Origin: Alphaproteobacteria bacterium
GTDB taxonomy: Bacteria > Pseudomonadota > Alphaproteobacteria > ATCC43930 > CGMCC-115725
Assembly: GCA_028871055.1 (NCBI GenBank)
Contig: JAGWON010000011.1
Coordinates: forward strand, 1-64,000
Reading direction: 5' to 3'
Length of the DNA stretch: 64,000 bases
Both the position numbers and the translations under genes were made by a program. Below are positions 26,523-35,336 of the stretch, one piece after another (position 1 is the stretch's first letter; the number at the start of each line of letters is the position of its first letter). Below the pieces are notes generated by a model that did no database searches, was not told the origin of the DNA, and saw nothing but the letters and a program-made list of their open reading frames with translations.

Positions 26523-26550
26523 TTGCAATAGTAATTCCCACGGCTATATT
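26523..26550 (+). promoter_or_regulatory. Candidate sigma-70-type promoter
   Basis: TTGCAA (26523-26528) and TATATT (26545-26550) are separated by 16 bases in an unusually AT-rich stretch (26,450-26,570) that stands out from the high-GC background. It would drive the small gene starting at 26626. A second TTGACA lies at 26453-26458 without a clear -10. Confidence 0.4.
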
Positions 26551-26625
26551 AACATTATCTTTTGGTAATCTTAACGCGGCGCGGGCACGAACCACGCGCC
26601 GGACGACGGCGGGGGTTGAGTCGCG

Positions 26626-26931
26626 ATGGTGGGACGCAGCGGTGGCGTACAAAGCCGTCCGGGGTGGGTTCTCGAACCCGACCTCGATCCAGTCGACGAA
26701 CAGTTGCGCCGTCGGCGCTGGCGCATTCTGCGCGCGGTGCTGCCGATCGGCCACGGCCTCGATCCGCTGCCGACCTGGGTCAAAACGCCGGAGCAATTCA
26801 TCGGCTGGCTGATCGGCCGGCTGAGTCCCGCGGGCCTCAGGACCTATTTCGAGGATCTCGAGGAGATCGCCAAGCAGACCTGCGATCTCGAGCTGCTGCG
26901 CCTGGCGCGGCGCTATCAGGGCCAACGCTGA
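26626..26931 (+). CDS. Hypothetical protein (101 aa)
   Basis: This basic, soluble protein starts MVGRSGGVQSRPGWVLEP and has a C-terminal half of two or three helices (PEQFIGWLIGRLSPAGLRTY, then FEDLEEIAKQ). It contains one cysteine and no export signal. I do not recognise a domain. A candidate promoter about 75 bases upstream and codon use like that of neighbouring genes support expression. hspQ follows 95 bases later on the same strand. Confidence 0.55.
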   Translation: MVGRSGGVQSRPGWVLEPDLDPVDEQLRRRRWRILRAVLPIGHGLDPLPTWVKTPEQFIGWLIGRLSPAGLRTYFEDLEEIAKQTCDLELLRLARRYQGQR

Positions 26932-27026
26932 TTTCTTGCGGGACTCGGCGCGTTGGCGCTTGAGCGCGGAGGCGGAATCACCCTAAGGTTTCGAGCGTGT
27001 GACAACGGCGTGCCGGCGAGGGCCTC

Positions 27027-27377
27027 ATGGGTTGCAGCGGCCAGTTGATCTATCGGCAAGCCAAGTTCTCGGTGGGCCAGATCGTGCGCCACCGGCTCTA
27101 TCCGTTCCGCGGCGTGATCTACGATGTCGATCCGACCTTCAACAATTCCGAGGAATGGTACCAATCGATCCCGGCCGATCGCCGGCCGTCGAAGGACCAG
27201 CCGTTCTATCACCTGCTGGCCCAGAACGCGCAGGGCGGCCCGTACGAGGCCTATGTCTCGGAGCAGAACCTGCTGCCCGACGGCGACAATGGCCCGATCA
27301 GCCATCCGATGATCGACATCATGTTCGAGAAGATCGCCGGCGACCGCTATCTGCTGCGGCCGCAGCGCCGGCAATAG
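27027..27377 (+). CDS. hspQ: Heat shock protein HspQ
   Basis: This 116-residue protein of the YccV-like family contains FSVGQIVRHRLYPFRGVIYDVDPTFNNSEEW, YHLLAQNAQGGPYEAYVSEQNLL and a C-terminal HPMIDIMFEKI, as family members do. In E. coli HspQ binds DNA and acts as a specificity-enhancing factor for Lon protease during stress. ATG 27027 leaves about 14 residues before the domain. The gene converges with the glycosyltransferase on the other strand with 13 bases between stops. Confidence 0.9.
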   Translation: MGCSGQLIYRQAKFSVGQIVRHRLYPFRGVIYDVDPTFNNSEEWYQSIPADRRPSKDQPFYHLLAQNAQGGPYEAYVSEQNLLPDGDNGPISHPMIDIMFEKIAGDRYLLRPQRRQ

Positions 27378-27390
27378 GAACATCCAGCGG

Positions 27391-28545
27391 CTACTTGCGC
27401 TTCCAGGTGAAGACCGAGGAGACGGCGTAGTTCCACACCGAGCCGACGACGACGCCGGCGAGGCTGGCGAGCCACGGGATGCCGGCCAGGCCGCCGAGCC
27501 AGTGCGCATCACCGCCAAAGACAAAGGCGGCGAAGCCGACATTGGCGACGGCGCCGAGCGAGCAGATGACGTAGAACGAGAACAGTCCGCGCCACAGCCG
27601 CCAGCCCGTGAGTCGCTGATCGCGATAGGTGAACACGTTGTTGAGGAAGAAGTTCGAGGTCATCGCCACCACTGTCGCGACCGCCTGGGCGGCAACGAAG
27701 CCGGCGCCGGCGGCAAGTGCCGCCCACAGCACGACCAAATCGACGGCTACGCCGATCACGCCGATCAGCGCGAAGAGCGCGAAGCGCACCGGCACGATGT
27801 GACCGACCAGCTTGTCGGCCAGCAGCATGCCGAACTCCCACGCCACCATGGTATCGAGCTTGCTCTCGCCATAGCGCCGGGCGCGGAACTGATACGGCAA
27901 TTCCTTGAGCCGCGGCGGCGCCGGCAGCGAGGCCAGCAGGTCGAGCAGGATCTTGAAGCCCTGACCCGAGAGGTCGCGCACCGTCGATTCGAACACGTCG
28001 CGGCGCAGCATGAAGAAGCCGCTCATCGGATCGGCGATCTCGGTCTTGCAGATGAGGCGCGACAGCCTGGTGGCGAGGCCGCTCATGCCGGCGCGGGTCT
28101 TGTCCCAGTCGCCGATGCCGCCGCCGTCGACATAGCGCGAGCCGACGACGATGTCGCAGGGCTCGTGGCGCAGGGTGTTGAGCATGCCCGGCAGCAGGGC
28201 TTCGTCGTGCTGCAGATCGGCGTCCATCACCGCGACGAAAGGCGAGGCCGATGCGAGCACGCCTTCGATGCAGGCGGTCGACAGACCGCGGCGGCCGATG
28301 CGGTGGAGGCAGCGCACGCGCGGATCGGTGCGGCCGATCGCGCGCACCAGGTCGGGCGTGCCGTCGGTCGAATCGTCGTCGACGAAGATGACTTCCCAGC
28401 GCGTGCCGGCCAGCGCCAGATCGAGGCGCTCCAACAGCGGCGCGACGTTCTCGCGCTCGTTGAGGGTCGGGATCACGACGGTCAGCTCCGGCGCCCGCAG
28501 CGCGGCGGGCTGCGGTTCGATCCGGCGGGCGGTGGCTTCGCTCAT
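27391..28545 (-). CDS. Glycosyltransferase family 2 fused to a GtrA-like membrane domain
   Basis: This 384-residue protein resembles bacterial dolichol-phosphate mannosyltransferases. The GT2 domain (residues 20-240) has VVIPTLNERENV, EVIFVDDDSTDGT and AVMDADLQHDEALLPGML (metal and donor site). A GtrA-type four-helix membrane domain follows from about residue 262 (RFALFALIGVIGVAVDLVVL). It probably transfers a sugar to a polyprenyl-phosphate carrier. The start at 28545 (MSEATARRIEP) is preferred over a longer frame. It diverges from gmd across a 131-base promoter region. Confidence 0.88.
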   Translation of the reverse strand: MSEATARRIEPQPAALRAPELTVVIPTLNERENVAPLLERLDLALAGTRWEVIFVDDDSTDGTPDLVRAIGRTDPRVRCLHRIGRRGLSTACIEGVLASASPFVAVMDADLQHDEALLPGMLNTLRHEPCDIVVGSRYVDGGGIGDWDKTRAGMSGLATRLSRLICKTEIADPMSGFFMLRRDVFESTVRDLSGQGFKILLDLLASLPAPPRLKELPYQFRARRYGESKLDTMVAWEFGMLLADKLVGHIVPVRFALFALIGVIGVAVDLVVLWAALAAGAGFVAAQAVATVVAMTSNFFLNNVFTYRDQRLTGWRLWRGLFSFYVICSLGAVANVGFAAFVFGGDAHWLGGLAGIPWLASLAGVVVGSVWNYAVSSVFTWKRK

Positions 28546-28636
28546 ACGATTACGGTTCCTGCACGAAAAATGCCCCGATTCGCCCTGATTCCTCAAGGCT
28601 TAATGCGCTACAGCCGGGTCGCGGAAATCCCGGCAT

Positions 28637-28642
28637 TATAAT
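28637..28642. promoter_or_regulatory. Possible -10 element between the glycosyltransferase and gmd
   Basis: ATTATAAT around 28636-28642 presents TATAAT on the plus strand, about 35 bases before the gmd ATG, and also TATAAT when read on the minus strand, because the flanking bases are symmetrical. No convincing -35 was found for either direction, so only a -10 can be proposed. Confidence 0.3.
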
Positions 28643-28676
28643 AGGATCGCGACCCGCAGGAGGACCGTAGCAGGCC

Positions 28677-29735
28677 ATGGTTAAGCGCGCGTTGATCACC
28701 GGCATCACCGGCCAGGACGGTGCCTACCTGACCGAATTCCTGCTGGCTAAGGGCTACGCAGTCCACGGCATGCTGCGCCGGGCGAGCTCGTTCAACACCG
28801 ATCGGATCGACCACCTCTACCACGACCCGCACGTCAAAGGGGCCAACCTAACGCTCCATTACGGCGACCTCGCCGACGGCACCGTGCTCCGCCGCGTGCT
28901 CGAGAAGGTCGAGCCCGACGAGGTCTACAATCTGGGCGCCCAGAGCCACGTCAAGGTGTCGTTCGAGGTGCCGGAATACACCGCCGACGTCGACGCGCTC
29001 GGCACGCTGCGTGCGCTCGAGGCGCTGCGCGACCACGTCGCGCACAGCGGCCGCCAGGTCCGCTTCTACCAGGCCGGCTCATCGGAGATGTTCGGCGGCG
29101 CCAAGCCGCCGCAGAACGAGAAAACGCCGTTCGAGCCGCGCAGCCCCTATGCCGCCAGCAAGGCAGCGGCGCACTGGTACGCGGTCAATTACCGCGAGGC
29201 CTACAACCTCTTCATCTGCAACGGCATCCTGTTCAACCACGAGAGCCCGCGCCGCGGCGAGACCTTCGTCTCGCGCAAGGTGACGCGCGCCGCCGGCCGC
29301 ATCAAGGAGGGGCTGCAGGACAAGCTCTTCCTCGGCAATCTCGAGGCGCGGCGCGACTGGGGCTTCGCCGGCGACTATGTCGAGGCGATGTGGCTGATGC
29401 TCCAGCAGGTCAAGCCCGACGACTACGTCGTCGCCACCGGCGCGTCACACAGCGTGCGCCAGCTGGTCGAGATCGCCTTCGGCGAACTCGGCCTCGATTG
29501 GCAGAAGCACGTCGAGCTCGACGCCCGCTATCTCCGTCCGACCGAGGTCGACGCGCTCGAAGGCGACGCGTCGAAGGCGCGCAAGCTGCTCGGCTGGCAG
29601 CCGAAGATGGATTTCGCGACGCTGATCAAGCTCATGGTGACGCACGACCTCGACCTGGCGCAGCAGGAGAAGACGCTGCGCCGCGCCGGCTATGAGAGCC
29701 CGGCGCGCGGCGCTGCGTCGACGGGCGTCGGCTGA
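28677..29735 (+). CDS. gmd: GDP-mannose 4,6-dehydratase
   Basis: This 352-residue SDR-fold enzyme converts GDP-D-mannose to GDP-4-keto-6-deoxy-D-mannose. The N-terminal nucleotide-binding motif [15 protein letters not shown], the [19 protein letters not shown] block, and the catalytic Tyr-Lys pair in [21 protein letters not shown] are all visible, as is the [19 protein letters not shown] motif. The stop shares a base with the fcl start, making a two-gene GDP-fucose operon. Length is normal. Confidence 0.96.
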   Translation: MVKRALITGITGQDGAYLTEFLLAKGYAVHGMLRRASSFNTDRIDHLYHDPHVKGANLTLHYGDLADGTVLRRVLEKVEPDEVYNLGAQSHVKVSFEVPEYTADVDALGTLRALEALRDHVAHSGRQVRFYQAGSSEMFGGAKPPQNEKTPFEPRSPYAASKAAAHWYAVNYREAYNLFICNGILFNHESPRRGETFVSRKVTRAAGRIKEGLQDKLFLGNLEARRDWGFAGDYVEAMWLMLQQVKPDDYVVATGASHSVRQLVEIAFGELGLDWQKHVELDARYLRPTEVDALEGDASKARKLLGWQPKMDFATLIKLMVTHDLDLAQQEKTLRRAGYESPARGAASTGVG

Positions 29736-30709
29736 TGCACAATGCCGAGACCGCGCCCGTGGCGGTGCCGGTGATTTTTCCGCTCGCCGGCAAGCGCGTG
29801 CTGGTCGCCGGCCACCGCGGCATGGTCGGGAGCGCCGTGGTGCGGCGCCTGGGCGGCGCCGGTTGCATTGTCCTCACCGCCGGGCGCGGCGAAGCCGACA
29901 TGCGACGCCAGGACGCGGTCGAGGCGTTGATGCGGAAGCTCACGCCCGACGCCGTGTTCGTTACTGCCGCGACGGTCGGCGGCATCCTTGCAAATTCGAC
30001 CCGGCCGGCGGAGTTCCTCTACGACAACCTGATGATCGCCGGAAACATGATCGAGGCGGCGCGCCAGGCCGGCGTCAAGAAGCTGCTCTATCTCGGCTCC
30101 TCATGCATCTATCCGCGCCTCGCCAAACAGCCCATGATTGAAGCGGAATTACTCGCTGGGCCGCTCGAGCCGACCAACCAGTGGTACGCCGTCGCCAAGA
30201 TCGCCGGCTTGAAGCTGTGCGCGGCCTACCGGCGGCAATGGCGCTGCGACTTCATCTCGGCCCAGCCGACCAATCTCTACGGCCCGGGCGACCGCTACGA
30301 TCTCGAAGGCAGCCACGTCATCCCGGCGCTGATCATGAAGATCGACCGCGCCAAGCGGGAGAACGCGCCGAGCGTCGAAATCTGGGGCAGCGGCAAACCG
30401 CGGCGCGAATTCCTCCATGTCGACGATCTCGCCGACGCGATGGTGTTCCTGATCGAGCGCTATTCCGACGAGAGCCACGTCAATGTCGGTTGGGGCAAGG
30501 ACCTGACCGTCGCCGAGCTCGCCGGTCTCGTTGCCGAGGTCGTCGGCTACAAGGGCAAGTTCCGCTTCGACACGTCGAAGCCCGACGGATCGCCGCGCAA
30601 GCTGCTCGATACCGGCAAGCTCGACGCGCTCGGCTGGCGGCCGCGCGTCCGCCTCAAGGACGGGCTCGCCGACGCCTATCGCTGGTATCGCGAGCACGCC
30701 GCCCGATGA
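29735..30709 (+). CDS. fcl: GDP-L-fucose synthase
   Basis: This 324-residue SDR epimerase-reductase turns the Gmd product into GDP-L-fucose with NADPH. Motifs are [16 protein letters not shown] (cofactor), [16 protein letters not shown] (catalytic Ser region), [19 protein letters not shown] (Tyr-Lys) and [15 protein letters not shown]. The N-terminus has a 15-residue extension ([15 protein letters not shown]) compared with usual members. It is translationally coupled to gmd. The product is probably used for surface polysaccharide, as the adjacent glycosyltransferase suggests. Confidence 0.94.
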   Translation: MHNAETAPVAVPVIFPLAGKRVLVAGHRGMVGSAVVRRLGGAGCIVLTAGRGEADMRRQDAVEALMRKLTPDAVFVTAATVGGILANSTRPAEFLYDNLMIAGNMIEAARQAGVKKLLYLGSSCIYPRLAKQPMIEAELLAGPLEPTNQWYAVAKIAGLKLCAAYRRQWRCDFISAQPTNLYGPGDRYDLEGSHVIPALIMKIDRAKRENAPSVEIWGSGKPRREFLHVDDLADAMVFLIERYSDESHVNVGWGKDLTVAELAGLVAEVVGYKGKFRFDTSKPDGSPRKLLDTGKLDALGWRPRVRLKDGLADAYRWYREHAAR

Positions 30710-30719
30710 GCGGCCGCGC

Positions 30720-31274
30720 ATGAGCCGGGGTGCGGTGCGCCACAAGGATAAGGAGATGCCGGCGGACGAGATCGCGCGGCTGCTTGACAGCGCGCGGCTC
30801 GGGCATTTCGCCACCGTCGACGCCGACGGCGAGCCCTACGTCATTCCCAACCTGTTCGTCCATGCCGAGGGCCGCCTCTATCTTCACACCAGCGCCGGCG
30901 GCCATTTCAACCGCAACGTCGCGCATGCGCCGCGCATCTGCTTCGAGATCGCCGAGATGGGTACGATCTATCCCTACGGCGAGTTCGAATGCGACACGAC
31001 GGTGAGCTATGCCAGCGTGGTCGGCTTCGGCACCGTCCATATCGAAGAGGATGCTGCGGCGAAGGCGCGGTTCTTCGACCGCTTCATGGCGAAATACGGT
31101 GATCCGAAATGGGTGCGGCCGAAGGGCTTCTACCCGCGGCTCGACCAGGTGACGGTCTATTGCATCGTGCCCGAGCGCGTCACCGGCAAGATGGGCGCGC
31201 TGCCCGCGGTCGCCGACCAGTGGCCGGCCAGGAACCTGACCAAGTCGCCGGGCGCCAAGCCGCCGAAGGGCTGA
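30720..31274 (+). CDS. Pyridoxamine 5'-phosphate oxidase-related flavin-binding protein
   Basis: This 184-residue split-barrel protein has EIARLLDSARLGHFATVDADG, PYVIPNLFVHAEGRLYLHTS and FNRNVAHAPRICFEI, typical of the PNPOx-like/NimA group that binds FMN or a related flavin. The exact reaction cannot be told. ATG 30720 lies 10 bases after fcl. Its last 42 codons are duplicated about 1 kb downstream, beyond the transporter gene. Confidence 0.85.
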   Translation: MSRGAVRHKDKEMPADEIARLLDSARLGHFATVDADGEPYVIPNLFVHAEGRLYLHTSAGGHFNRNVAHAPRICFEIAEMGTIYPYGEFECDTTVSYASVVGFGTVHIEEDAAAKARFFDRFMAKYGDPKWVRPKGFYPRLDQVTVYCIVPERVTGKMGALPAVADQWPARNLTKSPGAKPPKG

Positions 31275-31288
31275 AGGGCGGCCGGAGA

Positions 31289-32146
31289 ATGACCAGCGAA
31301 GTCGTCTATGCGCTGGCCGCACTGGTCTGTTATGGCCTTGGCGACATCATCTACAAGCGCGCTGCCAGCGCCGGCTTGGCGTCCGACTATTTCCTGATGG
31401 GGCAGGCCTGGTTCTTCTGTCCGGCGGTCATCGTCTATGCGTGGATAACCGGAACACTTGAATTCAGCCCGGCCGCGATATGGGGCAGCGTCGCGGGTCT
31501 GGTCATTCTCATCGGCTTCTACAATTTCTCGCGCAGTCTGCAGACCGGCTCTGTCAGCGTTATCGCGCCGGTATTCCGGCTCAATTTCATCGTCACGGCG
31601 GCCCTCGCGATCGGCTGGCTCGATGAGCCGCTGACAGCCCAAAAGCTCATGGGCTTCCTCCTCGCCGTCGTGGCTGGCTGGCTGCTGCTTGGCGGTTCGT
31701 TGCGCCGCGATAGCATCGCTCCGGCTGCGGCGCGCCGTTCTCTCCTTCAGGTGCTGATTGCAACGACCGCGGTGGGTACGGGGAATTTTTGCTACAAACT
31801 CGGCCTCATCGGCGGCGCGACGCCCGAAACCATGTTGGTTGCCCAAGCGGTCGTGTTTTGCAGTCTCGTGACGGTGATGACCTATGCGAGGAATGGCACG
31901 ATCCGGCCGCCCGATGGTTTCGCGATACATTCAGTCTCAGCCGCGGTCGTGCTCGTCGCGGCATTCCTGTTCCTGCTGCACGGACTGAAACACGGCGAGG
32001 CCAGCGTCGTCGTTCCGATCGCCCAGATGGGCTTCGTGGTCGCTGCCGTGTTCGGCGTCGTGTTCTTCAAGGAAGGTTGGACGGCACGCAAGGTCGCCGG
32101 CCTCTGCGCCGCGACCATCGCACTCATAGTGCTGGCGATCGGGTGA
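31289..32146 (+). CDS. EamA/DMT-family transporter
   Basis: This 285-residue protein has about ten hydrophobic helices in two EamA repeats, starting MTSEVVYALAALVCYGLGDI and repeating near residue 150. Substrate is unknown; family members export amino acids, nucleotides or drugs. Its GC content looks lower than its neighbours', and it lies exactly between a complete PNPOx-like gene and the orphan tail of a second one. Its stop codon lies inside the first codons of that tail. This suggests that it was inserted. Confidence 0.88.
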   Translation: MTSEVVYALAALVCYGLGDIIYKRAASAGLASDYFLMGQAWFFCPAVIVYAWITGTLEFSPAAIWGSVAGLVILIGFYNFSRSLQTGSVSVIAPVFRLNFIVTAALAIGWLDEPLTAQKLMGFLLAVVAGWLLLGGSLRRDSIAPAAARRSLLQVLIATTAVGTGNFCYKLGLIGGATPETMLVAQAVVFCSLVTVMTYARNGTIRPPDGFAIHSVSAAVVLVAAFLFLLHGLKHGEASVVVPIAQMGFVVAAVFGVVFFKEGWTARKVAGLCAATIALIVLAIG

Positions 32147-32271
32147 CGGTCTACTGCATCGTGCCCGAGCGCGTTACCGGCAAGAAGGATCCGTTCCTGG
32201 CGGCCGCCGAGCCGTGGACGGCCAGGAACCTGACCAAGCCACTGGTCGCCAAGCCGCCGGGCGGACGCTGA
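32143..32271 (+). pseudogene. Truncated second copy of the PNPOx-like gene (C-terminal tail)
   Basis: The frame reads VTVYCIVPERVTGKKDPFLA, then AAEPWTARNLTKPLVAKPPG and GR, ending at TGA 32269-32271. The complete gene at 30720 ends VTVYCIVPERVTGKMGALPA, then VADQWPARNLTKSPGAKPP and KG. The nucleotide match is high over 126-129 bases. No start or flavin domain precedes it; the upstream part has been replaced by the transporter gene, with the junction at gtgacggtcta. Confidence 0.8.
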
Positions 32272-32339
32272 CATTCAGCATCTCAGCAAATCTCTCCGCA
32301 GTTGGGCGATTAGGCAACGATCACTTCAATAGCTTGCGC

Positions 32340-32822
32340 CTATTTCAATTTCACTTTTTGGGCTTTTTCAAAAGCTCTAAATTCAGCGAGCAGGCCGTCC
32401 ATTTCTGACTTGGTCCGCGTTGACCAATTTAGGAACTGATCAGTAGCTGCTATCACGGCTTTCATGAGTTCAGGAGATTTTTTCAATTCGGATACGCCGA
32501 CATTTTCCGGCGATCCCGTTATGGGCTTAGGTCCGACACCATCTTGAAAGCGATAAAGGCCAACGAAGCCACCTCCGAGTAGGCTGCGAAAATTATCATC
32601 TGAAAGCTTCCACATAATCTTTATTGCGAGCTTCAATGTATCTTTGTCTGCTGGCAAGACGGACGCATCTACATATCCAGCCGGATACTTTTCCATCAAT
32701 GCGCCGTAAGCGTCAATGAGCCGCTGAGCACCGAGCGCAATCCTCTTTGCCTCGGCTTCTTCCCTAGCTTGCTTGCCAAAACGCTTGGCCCACCATTTGC
32801 GTAACTGTGTAAGGGTTCTCAT
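32340..32822 (-). CDS. Hypothetical low-GC protein (160 aa)
   Basis: This soluble, helix-rich protein starts MRTLTQLRKWWAKRFGKQAR and contains ALMEKYPAGYVDASVLPADK and FRSLLGGGFVGLYRFQDG. I do not recognise it. Its composition (near 45% GC, many aaa/gaa/att codons) contrasts sharply with the surrounding high-GC DNA and points to recent acquisition. An alternative ATG at 32849 would add nine residues and overlap the end of the next gene upstream. The short gap 32272-32339 shows nothing. Confidence 0.6.
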   Translation of the reverse strand: MRTLTQLRKWWAKRFGKQAREEAEAKRIALGAQRLIDAYGALMEKYPAGYVDASVLPADKDTLKLAIKIMWKLSDDNFRSLLGGGFVGLYRFQDGVGPKPITGSPENVGVSELKKSPELMKAVIAATDQFLNWSTRTKSEMDGLLAEFRAFEKAQKVKLK

Positions 32823-32832
32823 ACGCCTACTC

Positions 32833-35178
32833 TTATCCGCCGCCGCCATTCGCCGCGTGGATCGCCCGCCACAGCCGTTCGGGCGTCGCCGGCATCTCGA
32901 AATGGCGGATGCCGAGCGGTGCGAGTGCGTCGTTGATCGCGTTCATCACTGCCGGCAGTGCGCCGACGCAGCCGGCCTCGCCCGCGCCCTTGATGCCGAG
33001 CGGATTGCTCTTTGACGGCACATTGTGCTCGCCGACCTCGATCGGGCAGAAATCGGTCGCGCGCGGCATGCAGTAATCCATGAACGAGCCCGACAGGAGT
33101 TGGCCGCTGTCGCGGTCGTAAACCATGGTCTCGCACAGCGCCTGGCCCGCGCCCTGGGCGATGCCGCCGTGGATCTGGCCCTTCAACAGCAGCGGATTGA
33201 CGACGCGGCCGACGTCGTCGACCACCGCGTAGCGCACAATAGCCGCCACGCCGGTCTCGGGATCGATCTCGACCTCGCAGAGATGGCAGCCGTTCGGGAA
33301 GGTTCCGGCAGGCGGACGGAAGACGGCGTTGGCGTCGAGCCCGATTTCCATGTCGGGCGGCATCTTTGCCAGGTTGAACGATGCCTTGGCGACCGAGATC
33401 AAGTCGATCGACTTGTCGGTGCCGGTGACGGTGAACCTGCCGTCGGCGAACTCGATGTCGGCGGTCGCCGCCTCGAGCACGTGGCCGGCGACCTTCTTGC
33501 CCTTGTCGATGACGCGCTGGGCCGCGACCTGGAGCGCCGCGCCGCCGACCGACAGCGAGCGCGAGCCGAAGGTGCCGCGGCCGTGGAACACCTTGTCGGT
33601 GTCGCCGTAGATCAGCGTCACCTGGTCCGGCTCGAGGCCGAGGAAATGATAAGCGAGCTGGCGGAACGCGGTCTCGTGGCCCTGGCCGTGATTGTGCGTG
33701 CCGAGCAGGACGGTGGCGCCGCCGGTGGCGTCGAAGCGGATCTCCATCGCTTCCTCGAAGGGCGCGGCGGCGGGGCCGCCGGCGACCTCGATCACCGAGG
33801 CGACACCGACGCCGTAGAGCTTGCCGCGGCGCTTCGCCTCCGCCTTGCGCCCGGCGGCGCCTTTCCAGTCGCCCAGTTCGAGGGTCTTGTCCATCACCGT
33901 CCCGAACTCGCCGCTGTCGTAGGTGAAGACCAGTCCGGTCTTGAACGGCATCGAAGCCGGCGGGATCAGGTTGCGGCGGCGGAGCTCGACGCGGTCGATG
34001 CCGAGCTGGTGCGCCGCGATGTCGATGATGCGCTCGATGCAGTAGGACGCCTCCGGCCGCCCCGCGCCGCGATAGGGGCAGGTCGCATTGGTGTTCGAGA
34101 ACACGCCGGTCACCTTCACGTGGATCGCGGGCGTGGTGTAGGGACCGGCGAGACCGCCCAGATTGCCGACCGGCACGTGCAGGCCGTTCGAGGCGATATA
34201 GGCGCCGATATTGGCGATGGTCTCGACGTCGAGGGCGAGGAACCTGCCGCTTTCGTCGAGCGCCAGCGCGACCTCGGACACGTTGTCGCGCGCGTGATGA
34301 TCGGCGACGAAGGACTCGCTGCGCTCCGCGAACCATTTCACCGGCCGGCCGATCTTCTTCGCCGCCCACAAAACCAGCGCATATTCCGGAAACGCGCTGC
34401 CCTTCATGCCGAAGCCGCCGCCGACATCGGGCGAGATCAGCCGAAAGCGGTTCGCCGGCAGCTTGAAGACCTGGCCCGCGAGATCATTGCGCATCAGGTG
34501 CGGCGACTGCAGCGCGGCATAGAGCGTGTAGCGTTCCTCGCGCGTGTCGTAGAACCCCAAAGCGGCGCGGCCTTCCATCGGCGAAGCGGTCACACGGTTG
34601 ATGACGAAGCGGTCCTTCACCACGTGCCTGGCGCGGGCGAAGGCCTCCTTGACCTTGGCCTCGTTGCCGATATGCTCGATGAAGCAGATGTTATCGGGAA
34701 TCTCGTCCCAGACCTTGGGCGCGTCGGTGGCGAGCGTGCCGGCGGTGCCGGTGACCGCGGGCAGGATCTCGTAGTCGACCGCCACCAGCTCGGCCGCATC
34801 CTTGGCCTGGGCGAGCGTCTCGGCCACCACCGCCGCCACCGGATCGCCGACGTGGTGCACGCGATCGAGCGCCAGCACGCGATAGGGCGGCTGGAAATTG
34901 GGGCTGCCGTCCGGCCGCCTGCGCGTGACGCGGGCGCGCAGCGTGCCGAGCTTGTCGGCTTCGGCGTCCTGGCCTGTGAGAATCTCGACCACGCCGGGCG
35001 CCTCCTGCGCCGCTGCGACGTCGATGCGCCGAATCCGCGCCGCCGCGTGCGGCGAACGCAGGACGTGGAGATGCGCCGTGCGCGGCAGGGCGATGTCGTC
35101 GGTATAGCGCCCGCGTCCACGCAGCAGAAGCAGGTCCTCGGTTCGCGGTACCGCCCGGCCCAGGTCGAACTCACGCAT
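32833..35178 (-). CDS. Molybdenum hydroxylase large subunit (xanthine dehydrogenase/CoxL family)
   Basis: This 781-residue protein of the molybdopterin-binding family contains [18 protein letters not shown], the active-site loop [32 protein letters not shown], and the C-terminal [17 protein letters not shown] with the catalytic glutamate. The loop is not the AYRCSFR of true (form I) CO dehydrogenase, so the substrate is more likely an aldehyde or N-heterocycle. No FAD or 2Fe-2S subunit gene lies beside it. The start at 35178 ([12 protein letters not shown]) gives the family N-terminus. Confidence 0.9.
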   Translation of the reverse strand: MREFDLGRAVPRTEDLLLLRGRGRYTDDIALPRTAHLHVLRSPHAAARIRRIDVAAAQEAPGVVEILTGQDAEADKLGTLRARVTRRRPDGSPNFQPPYRVLALDRVHHVGDPVAAVVAETLAQAKDAAELVAVDYEILPAVTGTAGTLATDAPKVWDEIPDNICFIEHIGNEAKVKEAFARARHVVKDRFVINRVTASPMEGRAALGFYDTREERYTLYAALQSPHLMRNDLAGQVFKLPANRFRLISPDVGGGFGMKGSAFPEYALVLWAAKKIGRPVKWFAERSESFVADHHARDNVSEVALALDESGRFLALDVETIANIGAYIASNGLHVPVGNLGGLAGPYTTPAIHVKVTGVFSNTNATCPYRGAGRPEASYCIERIIDIAAHQLGIDRVELRRRNLIPPASMPFKTGLVFTYDSGEFGTVMDKTLELGDWKGAAGRKAEAKRRGKLYGVGVASVIEVAGGPAAAPFEEAMEIRFDATGGATVLLGTHNHGQGHETAFRQLAYHFLGLEPDQVTLIYGDTDKVFHGRGTFGSRSLSVGGAALQVAAQRVIDKGKKVAGHVLEAATADIEFADGRFTVTGTDKSIDLISVAKASFNLAKMPPDMEIGLDANAVFRPPAGTFPNGCHLCEVEIDPETGVAAIVRYAVVDDVGRVVNPLLLKGQIHGGIAQGAGQALCETMVYDRDSGQLLSGSFMDYCMPRATDFCPIEVGEHNVPSKSNPLGIKGAGEAGCVGALPAVMNAINDALAPLGIRHFEMPATPERLWRAIHAANGGGG

Positions 35179-35336
35179 CGGCTTGCGTTCCTCGTTGTCG
35201 CGGGCGGCGATCCTGCCCAATCCGCCGTATCCATGTCCAGCGCCCGAACATGTTCGAGGATGGGTTGACATTCGCCGTACGGGACCGCAAAAGTCCTGCG
35301 GGCGTCGCGCGAGCGGTGCTCGGGAGGAGATAAAAT

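Noticed and set aside
22863-26528. 1221-residue minus-strand frame opposite dnaE
   Set aside because: Continuous antisense openness is a by-product of GC-rich third positions; no motif or ribosome site supports it.
32833-35178. Identification as aerobic carbon monoxide dehydrogenase CoxL
   Set aside because: The active-site loop is PYRGAGRPE and not AYRCSFR, and the coxM/coxS genes are absent.
33025-35268. 747-residue plus-strand frame opposite the molybdenum hydroxylase
   Set aside because: Same shadow effect; the minus-strand frame carries all the recognised catalytic motifs.
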